A stretch of 64,000 bases of DNA from Doryteuthis pealeii (Eukaryota; Mollusca; Cephalopoda; Myopsida; Loliginidae), in contig CM042157.1 in the NCBI GenBank assembly GCA_023376005.1, positions 64,226,026 to 64,290,025 of the forward strand. Reading direction: 5' to 3'. Under the pieces are notes generated by a model. It was given only the letters and a program-made list of their open reading frames with translations, had not been told where the DNA came from and did not search any database. The position numbers and the translations under genes are program-made. Shown piece by piece: positions 1 through 9,700 of this stretch. How positions within the stretch are numbered: the first letter of the stretch is position 1; the number at the start of each line of letters is the position of its first letter.

Positions 1-424
1 TATTTCATAAAATAAAATGGGGGTGAGTAGACCTCGTAAAAAATATTTCCCCTAACATATTTAAGAACAAATCTATTTAAGACATATTTTAATCAATAGG
101 TAAGTAATTATGAAAGTTTTCGTGAAAATCGGACCATTAATTGATTTTCCGTAGAATTTTTTAAAAAGTCTCTAGTCATAACTTATTTTTGGCTACATTA
201 AATTTCAATTGATTTGACGGTGCAAAATGTAAACATTGTTTTTCGTTCATAATTTTCATTATTTCCATAAGCTGAAAATTTTTTTTAAGAATCCTTATGA
301 GATTTTTTATTGCTTCTTCTTTTGAATGGACAAAAAATTTTCAAGATAATATTAACATTTAAGTAAGTTTTATTGTGTTAAATATGGGTGGAGGGTAAAT
401 TTTACAGGGAAAATTGGTGGTACC
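1..424 (+). mobile_element. Right part of a TA-flanked short inverted-repeat element (family M1)
   Basis: This is the right-hand portion of the dispersed family called M1 here. It ends in TTGGTGGTACC followed by TA at 425-426, as do the complete copies at 12442-14009, 24959-25728 and 47975-48785. The window cuts off its left part. It contains no coding sequence. The short inverted ends (GGTACCACC / GGTGGTACC) and TA flanks fit a non-autonomous Tc1/mariner-type DNA element, but that class is inferred. Confidence 0.7.
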
Positions 425-426
425 TA

Positions 427-1480
427 TATTTCATATTAAAACTTTCACCCAGTGGAAGGTGTGTATTTTTGCAAGATCAGTATCGATTTACCAGGTTACA
501 CACACACACACATATATATATATACATCTTTAATGTGATAGTACCTGTAATTTTTACTATTAGTAGTTGAAGATGTTTTTGTTCAACATTATCAGATTTT
601 TCGAAATGTTTTCATGAGAAATGTTTTCTAAAAAAAATGTACACCAAAAATACATTTACAAATAAAAAAATTAAATTTAATTAAGGGCCCCTAATGGAAT
701 TTGGTGGTGGTGGTGGTGGGGTAATTCACAAGTTGCAACGAGATTATGAAGGTCCTGAGTTTTGGAAGGACTACAATAGAAAAGGAGGAAGAAGAAATGA
801 GACAAGGTGGAGGCTTTGAAAAAGGGTGGAGTGATGCACAGTGATTTGACCGAGGCATGACCCCCGAATCGAAAATTGAAAACCAACTGGAAGTTTCAGG
901 TGTTGACCGGAACCGGAAGTCACGTGGTGATGAGGAACGACGAACAACAAGATCACCCTCTTTTTGCTTTCCGAGGCACAGAGTACGGACAGGCCTCTGG
1001 TCCCTAGTGTGGGATCACAGCAATTTAACAGTGTCCTCTCTTTCTCTCTGCCTTTCCTCCTCTCCGAAACAACCCACGAGACGAGCCCGAAAATAAAAGC
1101 TAAGCCCTTAGATATATCTCAAGCGTTGTATCTTTTTTATCGACAAGACGACTGCCGTGTAACAAATACCTTTTAGTGCTGTGAATTTGGAGGCACAAGT
1201 AAGATAGGCGATAAGGTTCAAAGGACAAGCTACAAAAAGTGTTCTATATACATTAAAATCTACAATGCATATATTATTATAAATGTTAATTACAAACATG
1301 AAGCATATAACCAACTGATCTTAGCAATTATTACCTGCTTTAGATCAAAGCTACTGAGGACAATTATTTGGCGCTTTTAAATCTTACTTTAGATACTAAT
1401 GCAGAGCAGCATGCAAGAGATGATATCATTAAATTACATATAAAAAAATTACATTTCACAGAAATACCCAAAACCTTTGA
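427..1480. other. Non-coding stretch with a GC-richer block, no gene recognised
   Basis: A CA/TA microsatellite lies at about 499-525 and a GGT-rich run at 703-720. A block of higher GC at about 690-1100 stands out from the AT-rich surroundings. Its short open frames are low in complexity and show no domain I recognise. It could be an old LTR or a 5' exon, but nothing seen decides this. Confidence 0.4.
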
Positions 1481-1481
1481 G

Positions 1482-1552
1482 ACGGAGTTAGGGTAAAGGT
1501 AAGGGTTAGTGTTAGGGCTAGTGTTAAAATTAGGGTTAGAGTTAGGCTACTT
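1482..1552 (+). repeat. Degenerate telomere-like GTTAGG repeat
   Basis: Eight or so variants of GTTAGGG, GTTAGGGCTA and GTTAGAGTTAGG follow each other. It is an interstitial, imperfect version of the TTAGGG motif found at telomeres of most animals. It is too short and degenerate to be a telomere. Confidence 0.6.
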
Positions 1553-1599
1553 CGGGAGTTTCTGTAATATAATTTTATTTATACATAAAATTTGATTCT

Positions 1600-2175
1600 G
1601 ATATTATCTTTTACATCCTATTCTGTATTTGTGTTATTATTTAAAATGCTGCTGCTGCTGCTGCTGGTGATGTTAATAAAATAAAGGAGAGAATAATATT
1701 AATATTGGATCCTTTCCGTCCACTAAGAACGATGGTATAGTGTCAAAAAAAAAAAAAAATTTGCATCTGCACAAGTAACTTTTACAGGCCAATACTTGAG
1801 TGACAGTCTTTGGTGCACAGAATGCACACAAACTGTGATGCTTTCTGGGGCTGCTGGCTTTTCTCTCTGTTTCTGGCTCTCTTTGCTATCAAGACTACTC
1901 TCCTCTCTGCCTCACCCCTCTGTGTGCTTTGCTTAATGTTAAGGTGCCAGGCCGCTCTATTTTTTGCATCTACCTTCCACGTGTTTATGCCAATATAGCA
2001 TATCCTCATAGCTCTCCTGCAGACATCTTTAAATCATAGGCGTGGTTTACCAACCGATCAGTAGCCTTTTACTAATTCACCATAAAAAAGATCTTTTGGG
2101 ATGCGTCCATTTTCCATTCTCCTAACATGTCCAAGTCAGCAAAGGCGCCTCTCACAGAGAATGGAGAACATGCTG
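1600..2175 (-). mobile_element. C-terminal end and 3' UTR of a non-LTR retrotransposon (degenerate)
   Basis: Read on the minus strand, about 2170-1790 encodes the tail of a LINE reverse-transcriptase polyprotein. It begins RRLCWLGHVRRMENGRIPKD, then has a stretch like 'FKDVCRRAMR' and ends in a Cys/His motif, FVCILCTKDCHSSIGL. This order (WLGH...RMxxGRIPK...FKDVCKR...C-x2-C-x4-H) is well known from animal LINE C-termini. In-frame stops interrupt it before residue MRICYIG, so it is dead. The following stretch down to about 1600 (CTG run, then CCTTTCCGTCCACTAA) is probably 3' UTR. A close copy lies at 16855-17420. Confidence 0.75.
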
Positions 2176-2345
2176 TTCATGTTGGCGTATGAGAATAATA
2201 AAGTAAGGAATTAAAAGGAATAAAAATAAACTTTTTAACAAGATAAAAAGAATATGGAAGAAAAGTATTAATGTTGTTGTAGAGTTTGTTTAGTTTAGGT
2301 CAGAATAGGCTACTGGTAAATTGGTAATTTAGTCAAGCCAAGGTT
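1600..2345. repeat. Segmental duplication block, copy A (matches 16855-17600)
   Basis: The LINE tail and about 170 bases beyond it (shared words include GTTGGCGTATGAGAATAATA and GTTTAGTTTAGGTCAGAATA) recur in the same order and orientation at 16855-17600. The shared sequence continues past the LINE, so this is duplication of the locus and not two separate insertions. It forms one edge of the repeating zinc-finger unit. Confidence 0.75.
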
Positions 2346-2436
2346 TGTTATGTAGTACCAGTAGCACACTGAGCGACCTGACACAGTTTAACGAGTGATA
2401 ATTATATGTAAATTATTATCACATTATAAAATCCTT

Positions 2437-2862
2437 GGTTAAAATTGCAAATCGTCATCAGAATTAAAATGGAAAAATTTGGCTTGGGCATAGATTTTAA
2501 TGAATTTAATTATTACTAAGGACACGATTTATGTTATTTTACTTAAATTTTAACCGTTAGTTGTGTTTTTAACCATTTTTCATTGGATGTTATTTCTTAC
2601 AGAGAGCTGTAAGAGAACTAATTTTTAAGGGAGATAAATATTTTCCAAGAATTTATGAACATAAAAACACGGATTATTACACTTTTGGTCATCCATACTT
2701 AAGAAAACCACACGCCGCATGTAATATTGAAATGGAAAGTATATTTTTTGTTTGACATGTTTAAACATAAATCAGGTCCTTAGTAATAATCAAATTCATT
2801 AAAATCTATACCCAAGCCAAATTTTTCCGTTTTGATTTTGACAACGATTTGCAGTTTTAACC
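2437..2862. repeat. Fold-back element with ~100-bp inverted arms
   Basis: The left arm, 2437 to about 2534, starts GGTTAAAATTGCAAATCGTC. It is matched by the reverse complement of 2764-2862, which starts GGTTAAAACTGCAAATCGTT. Both arms contain TTTGGCTTGGGCATAGATTT with a few mismatches. The spacer is about 230 bases and has no open frame of note. This is the layout of a fold-back or palindromic miniature DNA element. Confidence 0.8.
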
Positions 2863-3318
2863 ATTTCTTTTTTTATGATCAGTATTTATTTTATTATTTT
2901 TTAACTGGTAAGAAAATGTCTGCTTACAAAATGTGATTTTTATTGTTAAAACAGAAAACAAGGAACAAAAATATTTTAACAAAAAAGGTTAGATAAAAAA
3001 TTGTTGACCAGCACACAATAAAATGAAAGAAGAAATAGACCCCTGTGGAATTTAGGGGATAGTTCACATGTAACAAGAGAGAAAGATGGGCATTAAGTTT
3101 CAAAGACCAAGAATAAGACGGTAATATAATGCTACTAAAATGTTTTTATTAAATGTTAAATGCACAATGCATATATACAAATATAACGTTAGTTTCAAAC
3201 ATGGAGGTTAATGTATAGTTCAATATTCAGTTTGTTTATGTTAGGTTGGGATATGCTACTGTTAATTTGGTAATTTAGTGAAGCCATGGTTTGTAGGTAA
3301 TGTTAGAGTTTGTATTGC

Positions 3319-3487
3319 AGAGTTATTCCTCATGAAGAATTGTCTTGGATAACTATTCCTCTTGTAACAAAGTTCTTGGTAGCCTTAATCCAAAGGATAA
3401 TAAAGAGTTATTCCTGCTGAAGAATTGTCTTGGATAACTATTCCTTGTGTAAAAAAGTTCTTGAAGGCTTTATTCCGAATTAATTAC
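3319..3487. repeat. Two-copy ~85-bp direct repeat
   Basis: The unit beginning GAGTTATTCCT and containing GAAGAATTGTCTTGGATAAC occurs at about 3319 and 3404. A diverged third occurrence is near 4287-4345. The surrounding 2863-3574 holds AT-rich sequence partly shared with 2280-2345 (GTTTAGTTTAGGTTG and similar) and no gene. Confidence 0.65.
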
Positions 3488-3574
3488 AAACATGAAGGTT
3501 ATTGTTGTAGAGTTCGTTTAGTTTAGGTTGAAATAGGCTACTGGTAAATTGGTAATTTAGTGAAGCTGAGTTTA

Positions 3575-4050
3575 ACAGGTTTTAATTCAGAGTTTTCCTT
3601 CTCCTAGATTGGTTGCCTAACCAAGGTTAAAGAGACCAGTCCACCCTACTATTTACCTATAGCTGGATGGAGAACATACCTTTCCCAAGGGTATTAGTAA
3701 AAAGTCGTCGGGGCAGCCTAATGTCAGTATCAGCCAGGCTGCAAGGGAGTCTATCCCCTTTTCAATAGCACTAGACCAAGGAGATTATTTTAGCATCTGA
3801 GGTGGAGCGCCACACCTATCATCAGCTCCTCATTTTACCACACCGATCCCTGTGCTACTTATATGCTGAGTTGGCGAGGACCAGTATCGGACCAGGAACC
3901 TTGTGATTCCTAGTCGAACGCTCTACCGACTGAGCTAAACCAGCCCTAAAGGTATTAGTACTATGTGAAATGCAACCAGCCTCATTCAGGATTTGAACTC
4001 ATATCACTAAGTCCATTTCCTATGATGATAACCATTACACCACAGCTAAT
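3575..4050 (-). mobile_element. tRNA-derived SINE-B, interrupted
   Basis: Minus-strand copy of a tRNA-derived SINE. The tRNA-like head (variants of TGGTGTAATGG and the B-box-like GAGTTCAAATCCTG) lies at about 3970-4047. The body is recognised by CTATGGGTAAATAGTAGG and CCTTGGTTAGGCAACC. The copy is split by a second SINE at 3700-3950. Other copies are at 40635-40922, 45400-45622, 46110-46335 and 57965-58200. Confidence 0.85.
3700..3950 (-). mobile_element. tRNA-derived SINE-A inserted in SINE-B
   Basis: A full copy of SINE-A on the minus strand. Its head has pol III A- and B-box-like motifs (variants of TAGCTCAGTCGGTAGAGCG and GGTTCGATACC). Its body carries GGAGCTGATGGTAGGTGTGG and CTCCTTGGTCTAGCGCTAGT variants. 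It is flanked by the 10-bp direct repeat GGTATTAGTA at 3690-3699 and 3951-3960, which is the target-site duplication in the host SINE-B. Confidence 0.9.
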
Positions 4051-5230
4051 AATGATATGTAAGATGAGATTGTTAATCGAAGAAGAAAACTGAATGGAAG
4101 AAAACTGAATGTCATTTCTGTAAATGGTTCAAAGATTTCAAGTGACTTTCAAATCCAATTTTGTTTTATCAAGGATGAAAAAAAAAAAAATCAATTTCAA
4201 CTTTTACTTTTTTGATTTGATAAAACTAAAAGCAATAAGTCAATTTCGGGGTGGGGTGGAGAAATCATGTAAATGTGACAGGACATTGTTCCTGATGAAG
4301 AATTGTTGTGAATAACTATTCCTTGGTAGCTTTATTCTGAAGGTTAATATGTAACAGTTCTTTTAGCCGAAGGCCTAAACTCCTTAGGGTTGAAACAGGC
4401 TTTATCAACCTTCAAGGGTATGTGACGTGGGATGTTATTCTTAGTGCCTACTCATCACATGGGGGTGTGAAGCAAAGAATTTATGCCTCGTGTGCTTGTT
4501 AATTTCTAGTAGTTAACCTTGTCCCCGCAAGGGCAGCCAAGTAAGAGAGGGAGGAAGTGCTGTGTGCTTGCTTTTACAAGTGTCCCACATGGTAAGAAGC
4601 TGCTGCGGCAACTGGTGGAGATTCTTACAGTCAGATTCTTACACCTTAGAATCAGAACCTTCTAATTTTTCATTTGTTTATATTTCTAATACTTTTTAGT
4701 GAATTCACATAATAATGTTGTATGCTGTTTTTAACAAATCCTGGATGCAGAATCCTACAAAACAGCCGCTCTACCGCCACTTAACTCCTATCACACAAAC
4801 CTTCTAAGTAAGACAAAAAAGAAATGCAAGGAACTTGTGAATAAGTAAAGAGTGCGCTGATGATATAGGGCTTCATGCAATACACCCGCACAAGCCGAAT
4901 CTTTGTTGCATAGTCAGGAGTAGGCAGCAAAAGACATTGGTCTCTACGTGAAAATAAAAGGTCATGTTTTAAACAAGATGGATCCATCTCCACATTAAAT
5001 CGCAAACATCTGAACTTAGTAAATTAGTTTACATGTCTAGGTAACAATATCTCATCTACTGAAAGTAATGTCAAGATACATATGGGAAATAGATGAATTG
5101 CTACTGACAGGTTAACAACTATATGGAAATCTAATTCTACAGTATTCATTCTACTTATGTCTTAACAAGGTAATATTTCTCTATTTTCCTTAAGCCATTC
5201 TAAATAATAGTTTGGCAAAATTGCCAGGGG
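4051..5230. other. Non-coding, old dispersed repeat fragments
   Basis: No gene is visible. At 4640-4720 the sequence around GATTCTTACACCTTAGAATCAG matches the duplicated unit at 18580-18660 and 19920-19995. From about 5160 on (GGTAATATTTCTC, CCTTAAGCCATTCTAAATAA) it matches 20025 and 34250, upstream of the other two zinc-finger copies. These mark the duplication unit. Confidence 0.6.
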
Positions 5231-5244
5231 AGTGACCAGTTCAA

Positions 5245-5261
5245 ATGTGTGTGTGTGTCTG

Positions 5262-5316
<55 letters not shown>

Positions 5317-5700
5317 GTGTGTGTATATGTGTGTATGTATATATGTTTGTGTGTGTCAATATTCAGTTGTTTGTTAGTGGTTAGTTTTATAACTTAAAAT
5401 CGTCTGTTAAAACAACTGGATATTGACGGTGTAAATGAAAAACGTGTGTATATATATATATATATGTGTGTATATGTTTGTGTGTATATGTGTATATGTT
5501 TGTGTGTGTATGTATATATGTGTCTGTCAATATTCAGTTGTTTGTTAGGGGTTACTGGGTTAGGGGTTAGTTTTATAATTTTAAAAAAAAATCTAAAAAT
5601 TGTCTGTTAAAACAACTGGATATTGACGGTGTAAATGAAAAACATGTCCTTTCTTAATCTAGATCAAAAAGGGGTGCCTAAAGGTCATATGGTCTGAAAT
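5245..5700. repeat. TG/TA microsatellite and palindromic element with TTAGGGG-like core
   Basis: Compound TG/TA tracts lie at about 5245-5355 and 5445-5525. Between and after them are two partial copies of a palindromic unit: TCAATATTCAGTTGTTTGTTA, then TAGGGGTTAG-type words, then AACAACTGGATATTGACGGT and GTGTAAATGAAAAAC. The same unit, more complete, is at 62430-62680. The copy ends in GGGGTGCCTAAAGGTCATAT near 5690. Confidence 0.7.
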
Positions 5701-6660
5701 TTGAACTAGAAAATAAAGATATCAAAGAAGTTAAACAAAATAAAGAGAGAAAGAAAGAAATAAGAAATAACCAAAACTGAAAGAAGGATCTTAATGAACA
5801 TGCTGATATTTTAGCTGGTTTCTGCTGACAGCCACTCCTGGATAAGATAAGTCATGTTGTAGGTATATCATTACAAATTAATGAATTTAAAATAGTAATA
5901 AAAAGAAGTATAGCTAACAATTAGATTTAGAGACTGTTAAAAGACCAACCACAGTATTGACACTCGGTGTTTTCATAACTTACTAGACTTTTAACTACCT
6001 TTCAACTTTCAGACAACTGTCTCCTCGGAGGAATTATCACAATTCTTTATCTATTTTAAATCTCTAATTTATTTTAATGGTCCATCTGACTTCCTATTGA
6101 CACCTATACATACACTTATCCACAAGCACACACACGATTCACACACGCACCCCACTGCATCGTGCAGCATGTGTAGTGTCATACAAAGACCAAGTTGTTT
6201 ATAGGCCTTCTCTAGTGTGTATCTGCTGTAGCATAATTATTATTGTCTATGGGGAATTTGGGGATTGAAAATCAAACGGTATTCAGATTTCTGGAGAAAG
6301 AGAGGAAAAAGAAATGAGAATAAAGTGAGGTTAAAGTTTGGAATACAATTGACTGACCAATGACCCTGGAACAGTGGAATTGACCTTCCTACACCTGGGA
6401 CGACAGGTTTCCCATAGTAGTATCGAGCATGATTTACAATAGAATAATTTGACCATAGCCTCTCTCTATCTCTCTCTAAAAAAGAGCCCATGAGCATAAA
6501 AGGAATAAATGACCCCTTTGTGACTATACTACTTGTGTATGTTGTTTCTGAACTAGCAATGACTACTACTACTCCTCGAATCTGTCTCTATGCAACATCA
6601 GCAGGTGAATTTTCAATCCTTAATGTTAAATTGCTGATCATATACACCACAAGAAAATGG
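5701..6660. other. Duplicated non-coding flank downstream of zinc-finger copy A
   Basis: The word AACATGCTGATATTTTAG and the following GACAGCCACTCCTGGATAAG are shared with about 20155-20220 and 34375-34440. This stretch is therefore part of the unit duplicated with the arrays. It lies 3' of the minus-strand array. I could not assign a 3' UTR end or a polyadenylation site. Confidence 0.5.
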
Positions 6661-7943
6661 CTATTTTCCCTTGTGTGCTTTCAAATGGATTTTTAAACTG
6701 GATCTCTGTGAATATGCTTTTCCACATATATTACAAGAAAATGGTTTATCTCCTGTGTGTGTTCGCATATGATTGTTTAAACTGGAACTCTGTGAAAATG
6801 AGGTTCCACATATTTCACAAGGAAATGGTTTCTCTCCAGTGTGTGTTCGCATGTGACATTTTAAATCAAACCTGCGTGAAAATGCTGTTCCACACACATT
6901 GCAAGAAAAGGGCTTCTCTCCAGTGTGTATTCGCATATGCCGTTTTATATTGGCGCTTCTTGAAAATCCTGTTCCACAAACTTCACAAGAAAATGGTTTC
7001 TCTCCAGTGTGAGATCTCAGGTGATTTTTTAAATGAGAACTCTGTAAAAATGCTGACCCACACATTATACAAGAGAATGGTTTCTCTCCAGTGTGTGTTT
7101 TAATGTGTGATCTTAAAGTAAATTTCATTGAAAATGCTGATCCACAAACTTCACAAGAATATGGTTTTTCTCCGGTATGTGTCCGCATGTGTGCTTTTAA
7201 AGTAGATTTCATTGCAAATGCTGATCCACAAACTTCACAAGAATATGGTTTCTCTCCAGTATGTGTGAACATGTGTCTTTTTAAATGAGAGCTAAGAAAA
7301 AAGGCTGATCCACAAACTTCGCAAGAATATTGTTTCTCTCCAGTGTGTGTTTTCATGTGTGTTCTTAAAGTAGATCTCGTTAAAAATGCTGATCCACAAT
7401 CTTCACAAGAATATGGTTTCTCTCCAGTGTGCGTGTACATGTGGCTTTTTAAATGAGACCTATAAAAAAAGGCCGATTCACAAACTGTACAAGAATATCG
7501 TTTTTCTCCAGTATGTGTTCGCATGTGTGTTGTTAAATTAGTTCTCAATGAAAATTTTGATCCACAAACTTCACAAGAATATGGTTTCTCTCCAGTGTGT
7601 GTGCGCATGTGACTTTTTAAACGAGAGCTAAGAAAAAAGGCTGATCCACAAACTTCACAAGAATATGGTTTTCTCCAGTGTGTGTCCCCATGTGATTTTT
7701 CAGAGTATCTTTTCGTGAGAATGATGATCCACATATTTCACAAGGATATGGTTTCTCTCCAGTATGTGTTCGCATGTGTGTTTTTAAACTAGATCTCACT
7801 GAAAAGGCTAACCCACAAACTTTACAAGAAAATGGTTTCTCTCCAGTGTGTGTTTTTATGTGTGTTGTTAGACTAGATCTCTGTGAAAATGCTGATCCAC
7901 AGATTTCACATGAATATGGTTTCTTTCCTGTGTGTGTTTGCAT
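6661..7943 (-). CDS. C2H2 zinc-finger array exon, copy A (15 fingers, one frameshift)
   Basis: A single long exon of tandem C2H2 fingers, probably a sequence-specific nuclear DNA-binding protein. From the first in-frame ATG at 7943 it reads [12 protein letters not shown]. Three fingers follow (for example [21 protein letters not shown] without linker), then a one-base deletion near 7669-7676 in the linker of finger 4 shifts the frame. Twelve more fingers run to a stop at 6661. Fingers have C-x2-C-x12-H-x3-H spacing and [16 protein letters not shown] linkers. The final finger ends HLKAHKGK. The helix positions between F/S and L differ from finger to finger while the framework CEVCGSAF is nearly fixed. 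No BTB, KRAB or ZAD domain lies in this exon; any such domain would be in unseen 5' exons. The deletion means either a pseudogene or a sequence error. Confidence 0.8.
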
Positions 7944-8140
7944 ATTGCTTTTTAAAAACTATTCAGTAACAATGCTGACCCTAAAGTTTAAAAGAATATG
8001 GCTTATCTCCAGTGTGTGTTCACATGTACTGTTTTTGTTTGTGTGCTTTGTTTCTTCATCAAACTGTCAAAAAGCTGATCTAGACACTTCACAAAAGTAG
8101 AGCTTCACCATGTTGTGAGTTTGACTGTGTACTTATTCCT
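7944..8140 (-). pseudogene. Degenerate 5' part of zinc-finger exon A, with splice acceptor
   Basis: On the minus strand a good 3' splice acceptor (TTTTTTTTCTTCATTCACAG, AG at 8139-8140) opens the exon. Remnants of fingers follow: QTHSMVNPYFCE-like wording in B and C, then THTGDKPYS, with stops and lost Cys residues. The clean array begins at the ATG at 7943. The same acceptor and the same degenerate segment occur in copies B and C, so the loss of these first fingers predates the duplication, or translation normally starts at that ATG. Confidence 0.6.
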
Positions 8141-8345
8141 GTGAATGAAGAAAAAAAACATTATTAAAGAAAGCAGGAGAAAATTATAACTCAGTTTGTC
8201 TCAATTAATTTTGATCCTTTATCCAACTGATTCCAGTGAATGAAACCAACTAATCAAGAAATCTAATGTACATACCATAAAATGCTTATTATTAAATTGG
8301 AATACTTGAATTGACTCCATCATTAAATAAACCAAAAAGGGTTGA

Positions 8346-8781
8346 TGTTGTAAGGTTCAAGGTTATAATATATGGTATAACTTGTTGAAACGAACAAACT
8401 TCGACAAGGGTGTTAAATATAACATAGACTTTAATACAGGCACATGGAAGAAGACATAACATGAAATACATGTACAAGGAGACAAGATATAATAAAAGGA
8501 CACATTCAATAGTTACGTATATGTACATATAGAATATAGAAGGAGTTAAGGATAGTTCATAAGGTTGAAGTCACTTACTGACTTAATCCATACCTGGGAC
8601 TAGAGGCCCCCACGGGGGTGGGGTGTAGACACAAATGTCTAACCCATGTTGTTCAGCCCGAGAAGAGAAAAGAGAGTGTGAGCGTTTGAATTAGGCGCTT
8701 AAATACTACAGACCCCTGGTGGTCAAAACGGGAACCAGGGGGAAGATAACCAAGAGAAGACAATCCAAGACAATCCCAACA
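8346..8781 (-). mobile_element. LTR of an LTR retrotransposon (minus orientation)
   Basis: The block starts TGTTGTAAGG and ends CCCAACA, so its ends form TG...CA with short inverted repeats (TGTTG/CAACA). Read on the minus strand it contains a TATA-like AGTATTTAAGCGCC, a stretch with a late AATAAAA/ATTAAAG-type word, and a purine-rich tract (about 8782-8798) directly before it, as a polypurine tract precedes a 3' LTR. The same TATTTAAGCGCC box occurs in the solo LTRs at 44128 and 51598. It interrupts sequence otherwise shared with 23400-23470. I could not find matching target duplications. Confidence 0.6.
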
Positions 8782-9700
8782 ATACCCCCCCTAAATTTTT
8801 GGCTAGGCAAAAATTTACAGAAATGAATTACAAAATGTATTTTTTTCATAGACAAGGACGGAGTCTCGAATGTTCGAAGTTTAACAAAATAAAGAAATAA
8901 AATTTGCATATTACCTATTCAGCAAACAAAAATAACAGTATGAAAAGACAGGAATGTAATTTAAAATGCAAACCAAAGAATTTTCATGTTTAAGTCCTGG
9001 TGTGAAAAGGTTCCCTAGTCCAGTTGGTACAATTTAAAGAAATCTGTTTCTGGTGGCAAATTTCTTCCAAATTCCTGTGTTGAAATAAGGACTGTTTTTA
9101 TCCTTTAAGGAATTATTTTTCTCCTGGGCAAATGGAGGTAAAATCTGCCCGAGACGATGGGTGTCGCAAAAATGTGTTTCCAAATGAAACAAAGGTTTTA
9201 TTTCATAGTAAATAATTTTTAACATTCTAATTTTGATTTTCCCAGCTCTTTTTTTCAATAACATTAAGAGTTAAATACTAAGGTGTTAACGAAATGCTAA
9301 ATTAGTAAAAAGAATATCACATGTATGATTCTCTATAGAAAATTACATTGCTCTAATTCTTTGTGCTAAGAGCTTAACTATGTCAACAAAGATTAAGAAT
9401 TTATCGTAGATTTATTTTAAAAGCAAGAACTTACATTATATATGTAACAAATTTGTTTTTTCTTTTTTTTTTCTAACACATAAACTTGGAATTGTTCTTC
9501 ATATTAAACATAAAAGAAAATATTAAAAAGATAATTTTCCATTTTTTATTGACATTCTAAAATATTCATTAACAATTTACGCATGTAGAAAAGTCCATGA
9601 ATTGAGCATACCTACATAGACGCAACCATCCATCTATCTATACATCGACATTATCTATATCTAGTGATGCTCAAATTTGTGGGTGTAAGGTAGATAACTG
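8782..9700. other. AT-rich sequence beside the LTR, no gene recognised
   Basis: If the 8346-8781 LTR is a 3' LTR, this would be internal retrotransposon sequence. No gag, protease, reverse transcriptase or integrase motif is visible in any frame. It may be a decayed or non-autonomous interior. Confidence 0.35.

Noticed and set aside
1482..1552. Telomere or chromosome end
   Set aside because: Short, degenerate and interstitial, with ordinary sequence on both sides. The same holds for 5550-5575 and 62555-62595.
6657..7288. Plus-strand open frames opposite zinc-finger array A (also opposite B and C)
   Set aside because: They are antisense shadows of the periodic finger code (SLQCVF and FSPVCV repeats every 28 codons). 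They have no independent signature.
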